64,000 bases of DNA from Clostridiaceae bacterium (GTDB taxonomy: Bacteria > Bacillota > Clostridia > Lachnospirales > Lachnospiraceae), in assembly GCA_902362725.1 (NCBI GenBank), contig CABIXM010000018.1, positions 6,470 to 70,469 of the forward strand, in the 5' to 3' direction. This document shows positions 36,463 to 45,121 of this stretch, piece after piece. Numbering within the stretch: position 1 is the first letter of the stretch; the number at the start of each line of letters is the position of its first letter. The notes below the pieces were generated by a model, which was not told where the DNA came from, searched no databases, and saw only the letters and a program-made list of their open reading frames with translations. A program made the position numbers and the translations under genes.

Positions 36463-38613
36463 ATGGATATGTTATCAAATCGAAATGAAAGAATACTGCA
36501 AATTTTATATAGAGCAAACGGTTTTGTAACAAGTCATGAAATCGCAGAGCAGTTGGGGATCAGTGTCCGGACGGTGCAGTACACCCTTCGGGATCTGGAG
36601 GACTGGGCCAGGAAAGAACAGGTTCGGCAGGAAATCAAGCCGAAGCTGGGTATCCGGCTTCTGGATAAGGAAAAGGCGGTCGGCTTCTTCACCCAGACAG
36701 CGGAGCAAAATGAAAATTTTCTGTCCGGGGAGACACGGGTCTGGATTTCCATTCTGTCTGTCCTGAACGGTATCGATGGCACCCGGGTGGTGACCCTGAT
36801 GCAGAAATTTCAGGCGTCGAAGACAACGGTACTGAAGGATCTGGCAAAGGCGGAGAGCTATTTTGAGGAGCGCTCCCTGAAGCTTCAACGAACCAGAAAC
36901 GGACTTTTACTTCCACTGGAAGAAAAAGCCAGAAGGAAGGAAATGCTGGAAGTCATTCATCGGAATTTCCCGGTGGAGGCGCTGGCGGAATACATTTTTT
37001 CCTCGGATTATACACTGGTCAGCCATTCGGGAAACGAACGGCAGAAAGCCATCTGGAATTTTTTTGATATGCATAAGCTGAAAGAGCTGAAGGAAGGGAT
37101 GTATTATATACTGGAAGCGTTGGGAATGCAGTTTGGTGACATGGCCTTTATCGATAATCTGCTGTGGGTTCTGATTACCCTTGGCAGAGTCCAGAAGGGA
37201 CAGTATCTCCCGCGGGATGAAAAGGCGGATCCGGACAGATTTCCGACCGAATACCGTGTAGTTCAGGAGACAATTCAGTCGCTGGAACAAAAATACAGGT
37301 TACAGTTTCCGGAACAGGAGGTGCGCTATCTGGCTTATCGAATAGCAGTCTCCCAGAAGGCCGGAAACGCAGAGACAGGGAGCAGATGCTTTGTCAATGA
37401 ATTTCTGGAAATCCTGAATGATATTTGCAGAAAAGAATTCAACCGTTCACTTTCGGAAAATCCGGAAGTGGTCCAGAACCTGAAGATCCATCTGCAGATG
37501 GCACTGCAGCGGGCCAGATATGGAATTACATCCTACAATCCGCTGCTGGATAAAATAAGAACTCAGTATCCCATGAGTTATCTGATCAGTGAGACAGCCG
37601 CGCACTCCTTTGAACGACAGAAGCAGGTTCAGCTTTCAGCGGACGAGGTGGCTTACATTGCCACTTATGTAGAACTTGCTCTGGGGGAACTGGAGGAGAG
37701 AGAAAACAGTAAAATCTACCGAGCTGTGGTGGTCTGTAGTATGGGCTTTGCCACATCGAAGATTTTGAGCCTCAAGATAGAAAATGAGTTTCCGAACATC
37801 CGGGTGATCGATCAGCTGTCCGTGGCGCTGATTCCGCGCTATGATTTTACGGCCATCGATCTGGTATTTTCCACCGTGGATGTGCGGGTCATGCTGGCAA
37901 AGCCGATGCTGCTGATCAATCCCATGCTGACAGGGGAGGATGTCCGCAGAATCAATGAATATCTGCTGGCGGACAGCGGTGAAAAGTTGAAAAAGATGCA
38001 ATATCAGCAGATTCTTGAGCTGTTGAATCGAAAAGAGGCTGCCGACAAGAATGAGGTGGCCAGGGGAATCCGATCCATTATGGGAATTACCGGAGGAGAA
38101 TCGAAGCTGAAGACACTCCTGGAGCTGATGCCGCAGAAATTCTGCCAGGCGGGCGTCGAAGCAGAAACTTGGGAGGAGGGTGTATGGATTGCGGCGGAGC
38201 CGCTGATCCGGGAACAGTACATTCGGGAATCCTATATCTGCGAGATTATTCGTGTGAACAGGGAATACAATAATTTTTACCTCATGGGGGAAGAGCTTTC
38301 CATGCCCCATGCGGCGCCTTCCGCAGGTGTTCTGCGTCTGGCCTTTTCCATGGCCACGCTGAAAAAGCCGGTGAAGGTACCCGCGAGAAACGGGAAGACA
38401 GCGGAAGTCCGCGTGATTCTGATTCTTGCGGCAGTGGATACGAAGCAGCATGCCGGAGCCTTGGAAGAAGTGGCAGATATTTTTGACCGGCAGGATGCAG
38501 TGGAACGATTGTTAAATTCTCAGAGCTCAGAGAATTTATATAAAGTATTCCAAGAAATATCCGGAAATTTCTTGGATGCGGAAATGAAGAAAACGGAGGA
38601 TACAAAATGGTAA
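36463..38613 (+). CDS. BglG-type PRD transcriptional regulator with EIIB- and EIIA-like domains
   Basis: A 716-residue PTS-controlled regulator. Order: an N-terminal HTH (ILQILYRANGFVTSHEIAEQLGISVRTVQYTL) and second HTH region (KFQASKTTVLKDL), two PRDs (about 190-400), an EIIB-like domain (VVVCSMGFATSKILSLKI, C425) and an EIIA domain of the mannitol/ascorbate type (ELSMPHAAPS, H616). This is the MtlR/LicR/UlaR-type layout, in which phosphorylation by PTS proteins sets activity. Start 36463 is used; ATG 36469 is equally possible because the weak GGGATGG site favours it. It overlaps the EIIB gene, so it likely controls its own operon as an activator. Confidence 0.93.
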   Translation: MDMLSNRNERILQILYRANGFVTSHEIAEQLGISVRTVQYTLRDLEDWARKEQVRQEIKPKLGIRLLDKEKAVGFFTQTAEQNENFLSGETRVWISILSVLNGIDGTRVVTLMQKFQASKTTVLKDLAKAESYFEERSLKLQRTRNGLLLPLEEKARRKEMLEVIHRNFPVEALAEYIFSSDYTLVSHSGNERQKAIWNFFDMHKLKELKEGMYYILEALGMQFGDMAFIDNLLWVLITLGRVQKGQYLPRDEKADPDRFPTEYRVVQETIQSLEQKYRLQFPEQEVRYLAYRIAVSQKAGNAETGSRCFVNEFLEILNDICRKEFNRSLSENPEVVQNLKIHLQMALQRARYGITSYNPLLDKIRTQYPMSYLISETAAHSFERQKQVQLSADEVAYIATYVELALGELEERENSKIYRAVVVCSMGFATSKILSLKIENEFPNIRVIDQLSVALIPRYDFTAIDLVFSTVDVRVMLAKPMLLINPMLTGEDVRRINEYLLADSGEKLKKMQYQQILELLNRKEAADKNEVARGIRSIMGITGGESKLKTLLELMPQKFCQAGVEAETWEEGVWIAAEPLIREQYIRESYICEIIRVNREYNNFYLMGEELSMPHAAPSAGVLRLAFSMATLKKPVKVPARNGKTAEVRVILILAAVDTKQHAGALEEVADIFDRQDAVERLLNSQSSENLYKVFQEISGNFLDAEMKKTEDTKW

Positions 38614-38885
38614 ATGTATTATGTGTCTGCGCGGTTGGCGTAGGCTCCAGTCTGATGCTGAAAATGAATGCGGAGAAGGTATTACAGTCCAAGGGCTTTG
38701 AAGTGCATGCGGAGAACACCAATGTGACGGGAGCAGGCGGCATGAGCTGCGATATCCTGGTAACGACGCCGGACGTCTACGGAAATATCCGGAACTGTAC
38801 GGCAAAGCATGTGATTCTGATGGAAAATATGGTAAGCAAGCGGGAGCTGGATGAGAAGATTTCAGCCATCGTGGGCGAACTGTAG
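38607..38885 (+). CDS. PTS EIIB, ascorbate/lactose-type
   Basis: A 92-residue EIIB with the phosphate-loop VCAVGVGSSLMLK and phospho-cysteine C8, as in UlaB/SgaB proteins. A second region, GGMSCDILVTTPDV, matches the switch after the second strand. It receives phosphate from the EIIA encoded two genes on and passes it to the sugar bound in EIIC. It overlaps the end of the regulator gene by 7 bases. Confidence 0.9.
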   Translation: MVNVLCVCAVGVGSSLMLKMNAEKVLQSKGFEVHAENTNVTGAGGMSCDILVTTPDVYGNIRNCTAKHVILMENMVSKRELDEKISAIVGEL

Positions 38886-38916
38886 GAAAGGTGTAGTAAA
38901 ACAGGGGGATTTATTT

Positions 38917-40188
38917 ATGGCAGTTTTAAATTTTATATCGACACAGATATTCGGAAACGCGGGCGTTCTGTTTGGTCTTATCGTACTGGCCGGACTGGTG
39001 ATCCGCAAAAAATCAGTCAGTGACATTATCTCGGGAACGGTAAAAGCAATTGCAGGTTACTATGTACTCTGTGCAGGCTGCAACGTGCTGCAAGAAGCCA
39101 TCAACCCGGTTGTGGCCTGGATTCAGCAGGTCATCGGAGTAGAAGGTGTACAGCCTCAGGAGTTTGTGGTACAGGGCGTTGTCATGAAGGAGTATGCGGG
39201 ACAGGTTGGTCTTGCAGTTGTAATCGGCTTCATCCTGAATATTATTCTGGCCAAGGTGACGAAGTATAAAAATATCGCGATCACCGGCCATCTGATGCTG
39301 CACTGGTCCGCATGGATCGTGGGCATGGTGGCGGCGACCAGTCTGCCCATGTGGGCGGTGGTAGTTCTCTCCGGCGTTATCTGCGGTCTGCAGTACTGGT
39401 TGTCCCCGACGATTATCGGATACTTTATGCGGAAATCCGGAAAGATGACAGACGAGTACTCCGTATACTGTCATGAAGTGACAGGTATCGCGTTTGCCAG
39501 CTGGTTTGGAAAGCTTATTGGCAATCCGGAGAAGAACTGTAAGGATATGAACCTTCCGAAATCTATTGAGTTTTTCCGCGATTCCACAGTAAGTATGGCA
39601 GTTCTGACTGCTATCGTATGGTTTATCGTGGGACTGATTGCAGGACCGGATGCAGTGCAGGCCACAGCAGGAAGCACCAACTGGATTATTTATCTGCTGC
39701 TTCTGGGCATCCAGTTCTCCGCAGGACTTGTTACCCTGCTTCTGGGTGTGCGGATGCTGATTGCGGAGCTGGTTCCGGCTTTCGAAGGTATCGCGGAGAA
39801 ATTCGTACCGGGCGCTGTGCCGGGTCTGGATTATCCTACTGTATTTGCTTTTTCACAGAACGCGGTCTTTATTGGATTTATCTTTAATGTACTGGGCGGC
39901 GTAGTTGCAACCATCGTCATGGTAGCATGCCATATGCCGATTATCATTCTGCCTGCTATCTGGATTAACTTCTGGCAGGGCGGTATCATGGGTGTATTCG
40001 CAGACTGCTACGGCGGAAGACGAGCCGTTATTATCACGACCTTTATTGCAGGCTTTGTATCTGCCTTCGGCTGGATGTTCATCTATCCGCTGCAGGGCGT
40101 GGCAGCAGGCTGCGGAAGCGTCTACAACTATACGGACAGTGCAACCTACGGCGCATTGCTGGCATGGTTGATTCATCTGATTCCGTAA
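38917..40188 (+). CDS. PTS EIIC, ascorbate (UlaA/SgaT) family
   Basis: A 423-residue polytopic membrane protein resembling UlaA: LNFISTQIFGNAGVLFGLIVLAGLVIRKKS at the N-terminus, KAIAGYYVLCAGCNVL, GLQYWLSPTIIGYFMRKSGKMTDEYSVYCHEVTG, and VPGLDYPTVFAFSQNAVFIGFIF with NFWQGGIMGVFADCYGG near the C-terminus. The start at 38917 follows CAGGGGGAT; a frame reaching back to 38851 overlaps the EIIB gene without a ribosome binding site. It translocates an anionic sugar-like substrate, but the surrounding enzymes are not those of ascorbate use. Confidence 0.93.
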   Translation: MAVLNFISTQIFGNAGVLFGLIVLAGLVIRKKSVSDIISGTVKAIAGYYVLCAGCNVLQEAINPVVAWIQQVIGVEGVQPQEFVVQGVVMKEYAGQVGLAVVIGFILNIILAKVTKYKNIAITGHLMLHWSAWIVGMVAATSLPMWAVVVLSGVICGLQYWLSPTIIGYFMRKSGKMTDEYSVYCHEVTGIAFASWFGKLIGNPEKNCKDMNLPKSIEFFRDSTVSMAVLTAIVWFIVGLIAGPDAVQATAGSTNWIIYLLLLGIQFSAGLVTLLLGVRMLIAELVPAFEGIAEKFVPGAVPGLDYPTVFAFSQNAVFIGFIFNVLGGVVATIVMVACHMPIIILPAIWINFWQGGIMGVFADCYGGRRAVIITTFIAGFVSAFGWMFIYPLQGVAAGCGSVYNYTDSATYGALLAWLIHLIP

Positions 40189-40206
40189 ACGGAGGAGACA
40201 AAAAAC

Positions 40207-40665
40207 ATGTTGTACGAACTGCTGAGCCAGAACCTGGTAAGAGTAAATGTAAAGACAGCGGATCGGGAGGACGCCATACGGAAGGTGGGCGCCATGATGG
40301 TGGAAAACGGCTTTGTGGAGCCCTCCTATGTGGATGGCATGTGTAAAGTGGCGGCTGAGATGCCGGGCTACATCGTGATTACCGACGGTGTGGCCATGCC
40401 ACACGCACGGCCTGAGTGCGGCGCAAAGAAGGTCTGCGCGGCGCTGATGACCCTGGAGAAGCCGGTTCCCTTTGGAAATGAGGCCCATGATCCAGTCAAG
40501 CTGCTGATTGCGATAGCGGCTGTGGATAACAGCTCGCATATTGATTTGATACAGAATATTGCGACGATTTTTGACTGCGAGGAAGTGGTGGAGCAGTTGA
40601 AAAATAGTAAGACAGAACAGGAAATTTTGAAAATTATCAGAGAAAATGCAGGAGGAAATGAATAA
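40207..40665 (+). CDS. PTS EIIA, fructose/ascorbate type
   Basis: A 152-residue EIIA of the mannitol/fructose/ascorbate class, with phospho-histidine H66 in GVAMPHARPECG and the C-terminal LIAIAAVDNSSHIDLIQNIATIF segment. The related EIIA domain in the regulator (36463-38613) has the same MPHA core. The ribosome binding site is CGGAGGAG. It is followed, with no gap, by the DapA-family gene. Confidence 0.93.
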   Translation: MLYELLSQNLVRVNVKTADREDAIRKVGAMMVENGFVEPSYVDGMCKVAAEMPGYIVITDGVAMPHARPECGAKKVCAALMTLEKPVPFGNEAHDPVKLLIAIAAVDNSSHIDLIQNIATIFDCEEVVEQLKNSKTEQEILKIIRENAGGNE

Positions 40666-41547
40666 ATGTTCAGAATGAAGGGCGTTGTACCGCCGATGAT
40701 TACACCATTTACCGCAGAAGGGGAGCTGGATGTGCCGGGACTTCGGAAGCTGGTTCAGTTTCTGCGTGATCGGGTGGACGGTCTGTTTATCTGTGGCTCC
40801 TACGGAGCAGGGGCGCTGATGACGCTGGAGGAGCGGAAAACTGTGGCGGAGGTGACCATAGAAGAGGTGGCTGGTAAGATTCCGGTGGTCGTAATGGTGG
40901 GAACTACCAACAACCGGGACAGCATTGAGCTGGCAAAGCATGCGGAAAAAGCCGGAGCGGCCGCAGTGGCTGCAGTGGGTCCCTATTATTTTAAACATAA
41001 TATGCTGGATGTGGAAGAATTCTATACAGACCTCATCGAGAGCGTGCGGATTCCGGTCTATCTCTATGACAATCCGGGATTCCAGGGATATGAGATCTCC
41101 ATTGAGACCGTGCAGAAGCTGAAGGCCAAGGGATTGGCCGGTGTGAAGGACGCCACCTTCGATATCCTGAAATACGCAAAGTATGAACGGCTTCTGAAGG
41201 ATGAAAACTTTGATGTGGCCCTGGGCACAGAGGCCATGTGGCTTTCCGCGCGGGTGCTTGGCTGCGAGGCTTATATTCCCGGCATCGCCAACGCATTTCC
41301 GGAGATCTGCAAAAAGATGTACCAGGAGGGAATGGAAGGGCGGTATGAAGAATGCCGTACGACTCAGTTCCAGGTCAACAAAATGCGGGATATTATGTAT
41401 CTGGCGAAATCCACGCAGCTGGCTATTTACGCCATGCTGGAGATCCGGGGCATTGTAACCTGCTATCCGAGAAAGCCTTTTGTTCCGGCTTCTGAGCAGG
41501 AAAAAGAGAATATCCGGGCAGCATTAAAAGAACAGGGGATGATCTGA
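40666..41547 (+). CDS. DapA/NAL-family aldolase or dehydratase
   Basis: A 293-residue class I aldolase-superfamily protein (dihydrodipicolinate synthase / N-acetylneuraminate lyase family). The Schiff-base Lys is K161 in GVKDATFD and the catalytic Tyr is Y134 in VYLYDNPG; the N-terminal VVPPMITPFTAEGELD and ICGSYGAGALMTLEER (for GSTGE-type) complete the pattern. Family members cleave or form 2-keto acids, for example NAL, KDG aldolase or KDG dehydratase. The GSYGAGA variation argues against true DapA. In a PTS operon a catabolic role on a phosphorylated keto-deoxy acid is likely. GGAGG is about 10 bases before the ATG. Confidence 0.88.
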   Translation: MFRMKGVVPPMITPFTAEGELDVPGLRKLVQFLRDRVDGLFICGSYGAGALMTLEERKTVAEVTIEEVAGKIPVVVMVGTTNNRDSIELAKHAEKAGAAAVAAVGPYYFKHNMLDVEEFYTDLIESVRIPVYLYDNPGFQGYEISIETVQKLKAKGLAGVKDATFDILKYAKYERLLKDENFDVALGTEAMWLSARVLGCEAYIPGIANAFPEICKKMYQEGMEGRYEECRTTQFQVNKMRDIMYLAKSTQLAIYAMLEIRGIVTCYPRKPFVPASEQEKENIRAALKEQGMI

Positions 41548-41548
41548 A

Positions 41549-42175
41549 ATGAAAATTATGGATATATCGGTGGCCTTTCAGGAAGGCATGATGAAATACC
41601 CGTCGCTGCTTCCTTTTGAGAGAAAGTGGCTGAGAAGTTTTGAAAACGGCGATCAGAATCAGGTGTCCTACATCCAGTCGCCCTCCCACAATGGGACGCA
41701 TCTGGATGCGCCGAGCCATTACATAAAGGGTGGCAAGACCATGGATGATATTCCGCTTGACAGATTCTATGGAACCTGTCAGGTGATCGAAATTCCGGCG
41801 GATCAGAAGGCAGTAACCAGAGAGTTTCTGAAAGGAGTTTCTTTGCAGGCAGATAAAGTCCTTTTGAAGACTACAAACTGCATTTCCAGGATGGAAGAGT
41901 TTGCGGAGGATTATGTATATCTGGATGCGGACGGAGCGAAATATCTGGTGGAACAGGGTGTCCGGCTGGTAGGCGTGGATTATGTGAGTGTGGACGCGAG
42001 GGTAGCGCCGGAGAAGCCCACTCACCATATGCTTCTGGAAAATGAGGTTATCATACTGGAATGCGCAAATCTGAAGGATGTGGAGCCGGGAATCTATACG
42101 CTGGCCGCGTTCCCGCTCAAGGTAACCGGCGCAGAGGGCGCGTTTTGCAGAGCGATATTGATGCAGGAGGAATAA
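41549..42175 (+). CDS. Cyclase-family metal-dependent hydrolase (second)
   Basis: A 208-residue cyclase-family (PF04199) protein with SPSHNGTHLDAPSHYIKGG (H, D, H ligands) and an EKPTHHMLLENEVIILE segment near the C-terminus where the family has its HxxLL motif. It starts one base after the DapA-family gene with only a weak GGGGAT site, so it is coupled to it. In this operon it could hydrolyse a lactone or an N-formyl/amide bond of the imported compound; that is inference. It is shorter than the cyclase-family protein at 2605-3375 and only distantly similar. Confidence 0.83.
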   Translation: MKIMDISVAFQEGMMKYPSLLPFERKWLRSFENGDQNQVSYIQSPSHNGTHLDAPSHYIKGGKTMDDIPLDRFYGTCQVIEIPADQKAVTREFLKGVSLQADKVLLKTTNCISRMEEFAEDYVYLDADGAKYLVEQGVRLVGVDYVSVDARVAPEKPTHHMLLENEVIILECANLKDVEPGIYTLAAFPLKVTGAEGAFCRAILMQEE

Positions 42176-42183
42176 AGACAGAT

Positions 42184-43053
42184 ATGAGAGTAGTTGTATT
42201 TGGCGCCACAGGTCTGTGTGGAGAAGAAATTGCGGATGTATTTGAGACCAGACATGAAGTTATCCGTTTTAAAGGACACAGGGACGGCGATATTTCCAAT
42301 TTATTTGAGATACAGAAAAAACTGGAGCCCATGAAGCCGGATCTGATTATCAACGCGACCGGCTACCGCCATCCAGATAACTGCAAAAAGAACCGGGATA
42401 TCGCAGTGCGGATCAATACGCTGGGACCGAAAAACCTGGCGCTGCTGGCCGAAAAAATGGGCTGTGATTTTATGCAGATAAGTTCTGATTCCGTGTTCAG
42501 CGGAGATACCAAGTGGCCTTATTCGGAATTTGATATTCCGGATCCCAACAATATCTATGGACAGACCAAGTATCTGGCGGAGAGAGCGATCGCGGCCGTG
42601 TGCAGGCATCACTACATTATCCGGGTTCCCATGCTGTTCGGCTTTAAGGGAAAACCAGAGGAAAATCTGATGTTCCAGACTTGGGAAAATATGAAAAATC
42701 ATGTGCGGATGGACGCGGCCACAGATCAGATCTGCAATCCCACCTATACTAAGGATGCGGCAGAGTGCATGATGAAGGTGGCAGAATCCGGCATGTACGG
42801 TACCTATCACATCAGCAATGAGGGGCTGGGTTCCCGTTATGACCTACTGTGCGAATTCGCGCGGATTGCGGGACTTCCCCATGATGACATTCTGACCTCC
42901 AATTCAGAAGTAAAGTATGACAAGCGGTCTACATACACGGCATTCAATGCCATTGCCTTTAAGGGCACGTTCGGGGTCGAACTGGAGGAATGGCACACGG
43001 CGATTCGGAGGATGTACAGAGATTATGAAGAATACAAAAAGAACGGTCATTGA
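42184..43053 (+). CDS. RmlD-like NAD(P)-dependent sugar reductase/epimerase
   Basis: A 289-residue short-chain dehydrogenase of the extended type, most like dTDP-4-dehydrorhamnose reductase (RmlD). It has VVFGATGLCGEEIAD as nucleotide-binding motif, DLIINATGYRHPDNC, the SSDSVFSGDTKWPYSEFDIPDPNNIYGQTKYLAE region with the catalytic YxxxK (YGQTK), and the IIRVPMLFG strand. No rhamnose-synthesis genes are near, so the substrate may be an intermediate of the PTS pathway. The start at 42184 lies about 13 bases after AGGAGG, a rather long spacing. It overlaps the yjbQ-like gene by 29 bases. Confidence 0.85.
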   Translation: MRVVVFGATGLCGEEIADVFETRHEVIRFKGHRDGDISNLFEIQKKLEPMKPDLIINATGYRHPDNCKKNRDIAVRINTLGPKNLALLAEKMGCDFMQISSDSVFSGDTKWPYSEFDIPDPNNIYGQTKYLAERAIAAVCRHHYIIRVPMLFGFKGKPEENLMFQTWENMKNHVRMDAATDQICNPTYTKDAAECMMKVAESGMYGTYHISNEGLGSRYDLLCEFARIAGLPHDDILTSNSEVKYDKRSTYTAFNAIAFKGTFGVELEEWHTAIRRMYRDYEEYKKNGH

Positions 43054-43426
43054 AGTACAGTCGGACGCTAGAACTGGATTTTATGACGCGACAGAAGCGA
43101 TCGCAGCCTGGGCGTCCGGGCAGAAAGGCAGCCTGTTGCATCTGTTCCTGCCGCACACTACGGCAGCCCTGGTGATCAGCGATAAGATGGACACGGTATC
43201 CAGAGATGTGGATATGCTCCTGGGAACGATTTTTCCGGAAAAGGGATCTTACGTGCATCGCTCGCCGAATTCTGATGCCCATGCAAAATCTGTGGTCTGC
43301 GGCTGTGAGCTGACGATTCCGCTGGAAGAGGGAAGGCTACTGCTTGGAGAGTGGCAGAGAGTTTTCGTGGTGGAGGGCGACGGCCCGGGAAAGACCAGAA
43401 AAATTATTTGCACCATAACAGAATAA
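43025..43426 (+). CDS. YjbQ/UPF0047 family protein
   Basis: A 133-residue UPF0047 (YjbQ) protein with the family landmarks HLFLPHTTAALVISDKMD, NSDAHAKSVVCGCELTIPLEEGRLLLGEWQRVFVVEGDGP. E. coli YjbQ has weak thiamine-phosphate synthase activity, but the family's real role is not settled. The start at 43025 (MKNTKRTVIEV) lies inside the 3' end of the reductase gene, a 29-base overlap in a different frame, which indicates coupling. It is the last gene of the PTS operon; such a protein is unexpected in a sugar operon. Confidence 0.9.
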   Translation: MKNTKRTVIEVQSDARTGFYDATEAIAAWASGQKGSLLHLFLPHTTAALVISDKMDTVSRDVDMLLGTIFPEKGSYVHRSPNSDAHAKSVVCGCELTIPLEEGRLLLGEWQRVFVVEGDGPGKTRKIICTITE

Positions 43427-43472
43427 AAAGAAAGCACGAAGCGGAGAAAGAACCGTTTCGTGCTTTCTTTTT
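43427..43472 (+). terminator. Terminator of the ascorbate-type PTS operon
   Basis: A long stem, 43427-43444 with 43453-43470 (AAAGCACGAA with TTCGTGCTTT, then GCGG with CCGT including mismatches), ends in a T tract at 43468-43472. Confidence 0.92.
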
Positions 43473-43610
43473 ATGGAATAGGAAATTCCGATAGAATTCC
43501 CTATTCCATAAAAGCAAGCAGAGCTTGCAAAGATGCGCACTTGGCGCAATGGTAGATGGTTGCTGAAGCAACCGCGCCTTGGCGCGAGAATGTGTCAATG
43601 AGACATTCTT
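43472..43610 (+). repeat. Multi-hairpin intergenic repeat, copy 1
   Basis: Four stem-loops in a row: TATGGAATAGG (43472-43482) with CCTATTCCATA (43500-43510); GCAAGC (43514) with GCTTGC (43523); GGCGC (43543) with GCGCC (43574) enclosing GGTTGC-TGAA-GCAACC (43558-43573), closed further by GCGC 43535/43582; and GAATGTGTC (43588) with a GACATTC arm ending 43608, then T-rich. Copy 2 at 63785-63920 has the same order with different but still paired stem bases. The element lies between the convergent PTS operon and luxS. Confidence 0.85.
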
Positions 43611-43612
43611 TC

Positions 43613-44092
43613 TTATTCCGGATATACCAGCCGCTCCTCTTTGATATCATAGAGCACATTTTCCAGATATTTTTTTGCCAGGTACTTCGCCATCGGCAGA
43701 TTCATATCCAGATAATTGCCGCAGTCTTTTGCGCTGGCGCCGGGAACGTCGCCCTCGAAATCCCGGATGAATTCCCACATTTCGATCATCAGCGGAACGA
43801 TATCCTTCGACTCATAATCACCGGTCAGCAGGAGATAAAAACCGGTACGGCAGCCCATAGGTCCGAAGTAGACCGTTTTGGAGCCGTAGTCCTTGTGATT
43901 ACGTAAGAAGGTAGCGGCCAGATGTTCAATGGTGTGCATCTCAGCAGTGTTCATGACCGGCTCCTCGTTGGGGCTGGTGAGGCGCAGATCAAAGGTAGTA
44001 ACGACGGTTCCGCCCACCGGATCCTTTCGTGACACATAGACGCCGGGCTGAAGCAGCAAATGATTGATGGTAAAACTTGTTATTTTCTCCAT
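43613..44092 (-). CDS. luxS: S-ribosylhomocysteine lyase LuxS
   Basis: A 159-residue LuxS. The metal ligands are H53 and H57 in HTIEHLAATFLRN and C124 in AKDCGNYLDMNL; C81 in PMGCRTGFYLLL is the second catalytic residue (with E56). It cleaves S-ribosylhomocysteine to homocysteine and DPD, the precursor of autoinducer-2. Start 44092 is chosen for the normal LuxS N-terminus (MEKITSFTINH) with GAAGGGAAA upstream; a longer frame to 44194 adds an implausible leader. No pfs gene is adjacent. It is a single gene, convergent with the PTS operon. Confidence 0.96.
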   Translation of the reverse strand: MEKITSFTINHLLLQPGVYVSRKDPVGGTVVTTFDLRLTSPNEEPVMNTAEMHTIEHLAATFLRNHKDYGSKTVYFGPMGCRTGFYLLLTGDYESKDIVPLMIEMWEFIRDFEGDVPGASAKDCGNYLDMNLPMAKYLAKKYLENVLYDIKEERLVYPE

Positions 44093-44129
44093 AAAAAACA
44101 GATTTCCCTTCGTATTTTTTGTTAAAATG

Positions 44130-44138
44130 TGATATAAT
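44130..44138 (+). promoter_or_regulatory. Extended -10 promoter of the ComEC-like MBL gene
   Basis: TGATATAAT is a perfect extended -10 (TGnTATAAT) without a good -35. Transcription would start near 44145, which makes the ATG at 44150 unlikely as the start codon. Confidence 0.6.
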
Positions 44139-44188
44139 ATAATAAATACATGTTTCAGTATATCACAGAAGCCAAGAAAAGAAAAGGG

Positions 44189-45103
44189 ATGCATGCTTTG
44201 AGAAGAATAAGAGAGAGAGACTGGCTGCAGGCAGGAGTCCTGCTTCTGGTATCAGCCCTGCTGATAGGCTGTCTGCTGGGTTTTGATCATCATGAAGCGG
44301 AGCGGGCAGACACAGCAGTGGCAACAGGCGTAGCGGAAAAACAGAGGGTGTCGGCCGATGAACTTAAGGTGACGTTTTTTGATGTGGAGAAAAGCGATGC
44401 CATTCTGATAGAGCAGGCGGACTTTCGGATGCTGGTGGATACCAGCTTTGATGATCGGGCAGATGTGATCCTGGATTATTTTTCAGAGCATGGAATTGAC
44501 ACACTGGATTACCTGATTATTACCCATTTTGATAAGGATCATGTGGGCGGGGCGGATAAAATTCTGGATGCGGTCAAGGTAAAGCGTGTGCTGGAGCCGG
44601 ACTATACGGTAGATAAGAAGCAGTACAGGGAATACCGGGAAGCGATGATGCGGAACGGAATTGTGCCCTTGAGCGTGACGGCTGTGGAGCACAGAAAACT
44701 GGGCAAGGCGTCCTTTGCGATCTATCCGCCGGAACAGAAGCAGTATAGCGGAAATGATAACGATATGTCCCTGGTGATAAGCCTTCGGTATGGTAGCCAG
44801 AGCTTCCTGCTGACCGGAGACAGTGAAATGGAGCGGATAGCAGAGTTGCTTACGGAGCCGGAGCTGAATCTGAAGCATACGGTTCTGAAGGTGCCGCACC
44901 ACGGTATTAAAGAGAAAAATTCAGCTGCGTTTCTGGAACAGGTTCACCCGGAGACAGCTGTGATTACCTGTAAGAATGAGTGGTACGTGTCAAGGTCTGT
45001 GAAAAAGACCCTGCTTTGCATGGACGCGGATCTCTATCTGACCTGTCATGGGACGGTGACCTGTATCACAGACGGAAACACGATGGAGATTCTCCAAGAA
45101 TGA
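44189..45103 (+). CDS. ComEC/Rec2-like MBL-fold hydrolase with N-terminal membrane anchor
   Basis: A protein of about 304 residues: a short basic N-terminus, one hydrophobic anchor (LQAGVLLLVSALLIGCLLGF), then an MBL domain like the extracellular C-terminal domain of ComEC: VTFFDVEKSDAILIE, LIITHFDKDHVGGADKIL (HxxxDH-type), FLLTGDSEMER, LKVPHHGIKEKNS. Free-standing proteins of this kind are thought to be extracellular hydrolases or nucleases, role unknown. Starts at 44150, 44189 or TTG 44198 are possible; AAAAGGGA at 44182-44189 best serves TTG 44198, and 44150 is too near the promoter. A serine (VEKSDA) stands where ComEC has a Gly-Gln pair. Confidence 0.8.
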   Translation: MHALRRIRERDWLQAGVLLLVSALLIGCLLGFDHHEAERADTAVATGVAEKQRVSADELKVTFFDVEKSDAILIEQADFRMLVDTSFDDRADVILDYFSEHGIDTLDYLIITHFDKDHVGGADKILDAVKVKRVLEPDYTVDKKQYREYREAMMRNGIVPLSVTAVEHRKLGKASFAIYPPEQKQYSGNDNDMSLVISLRYGSQSFLLTGDSEMERIAELLTEPELNLKHTVLKVPHHGIKEKNSAAFLEQVHPETAVITCKNEWYVSRSVKKTLLCMDADLYLTCHGTVTCITDGNTMEILQE

Positions 45104-45121
45104 TATTTTGGCTTGAAAAAT

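Noticed and set aside
40666..41547. True DapA (lysine biosynthesis)
   Set aside because: The catalytic Tyr and Lys are present, but the GSTGE-type loop is altered to GSYGAGA and the gene is inside a PTS operon; a catabolic family member is more likely.
42184..43053. dTDP-rhamnose biosynthesis gene rmlD
   Set aside because: The fold matches, but no rmlA, rmlB or rmlC gene is near and the gene is embedded in a sugar-uptake operon.
43535..43585. tRNA-like segment (GCAATGGTAGATGG) in the repeat
   Set aside because: It has a D-arm-like stretch but no T-arm, no anticodon loop of 7 and no acceptor stem, so it is not a tRNA gene.
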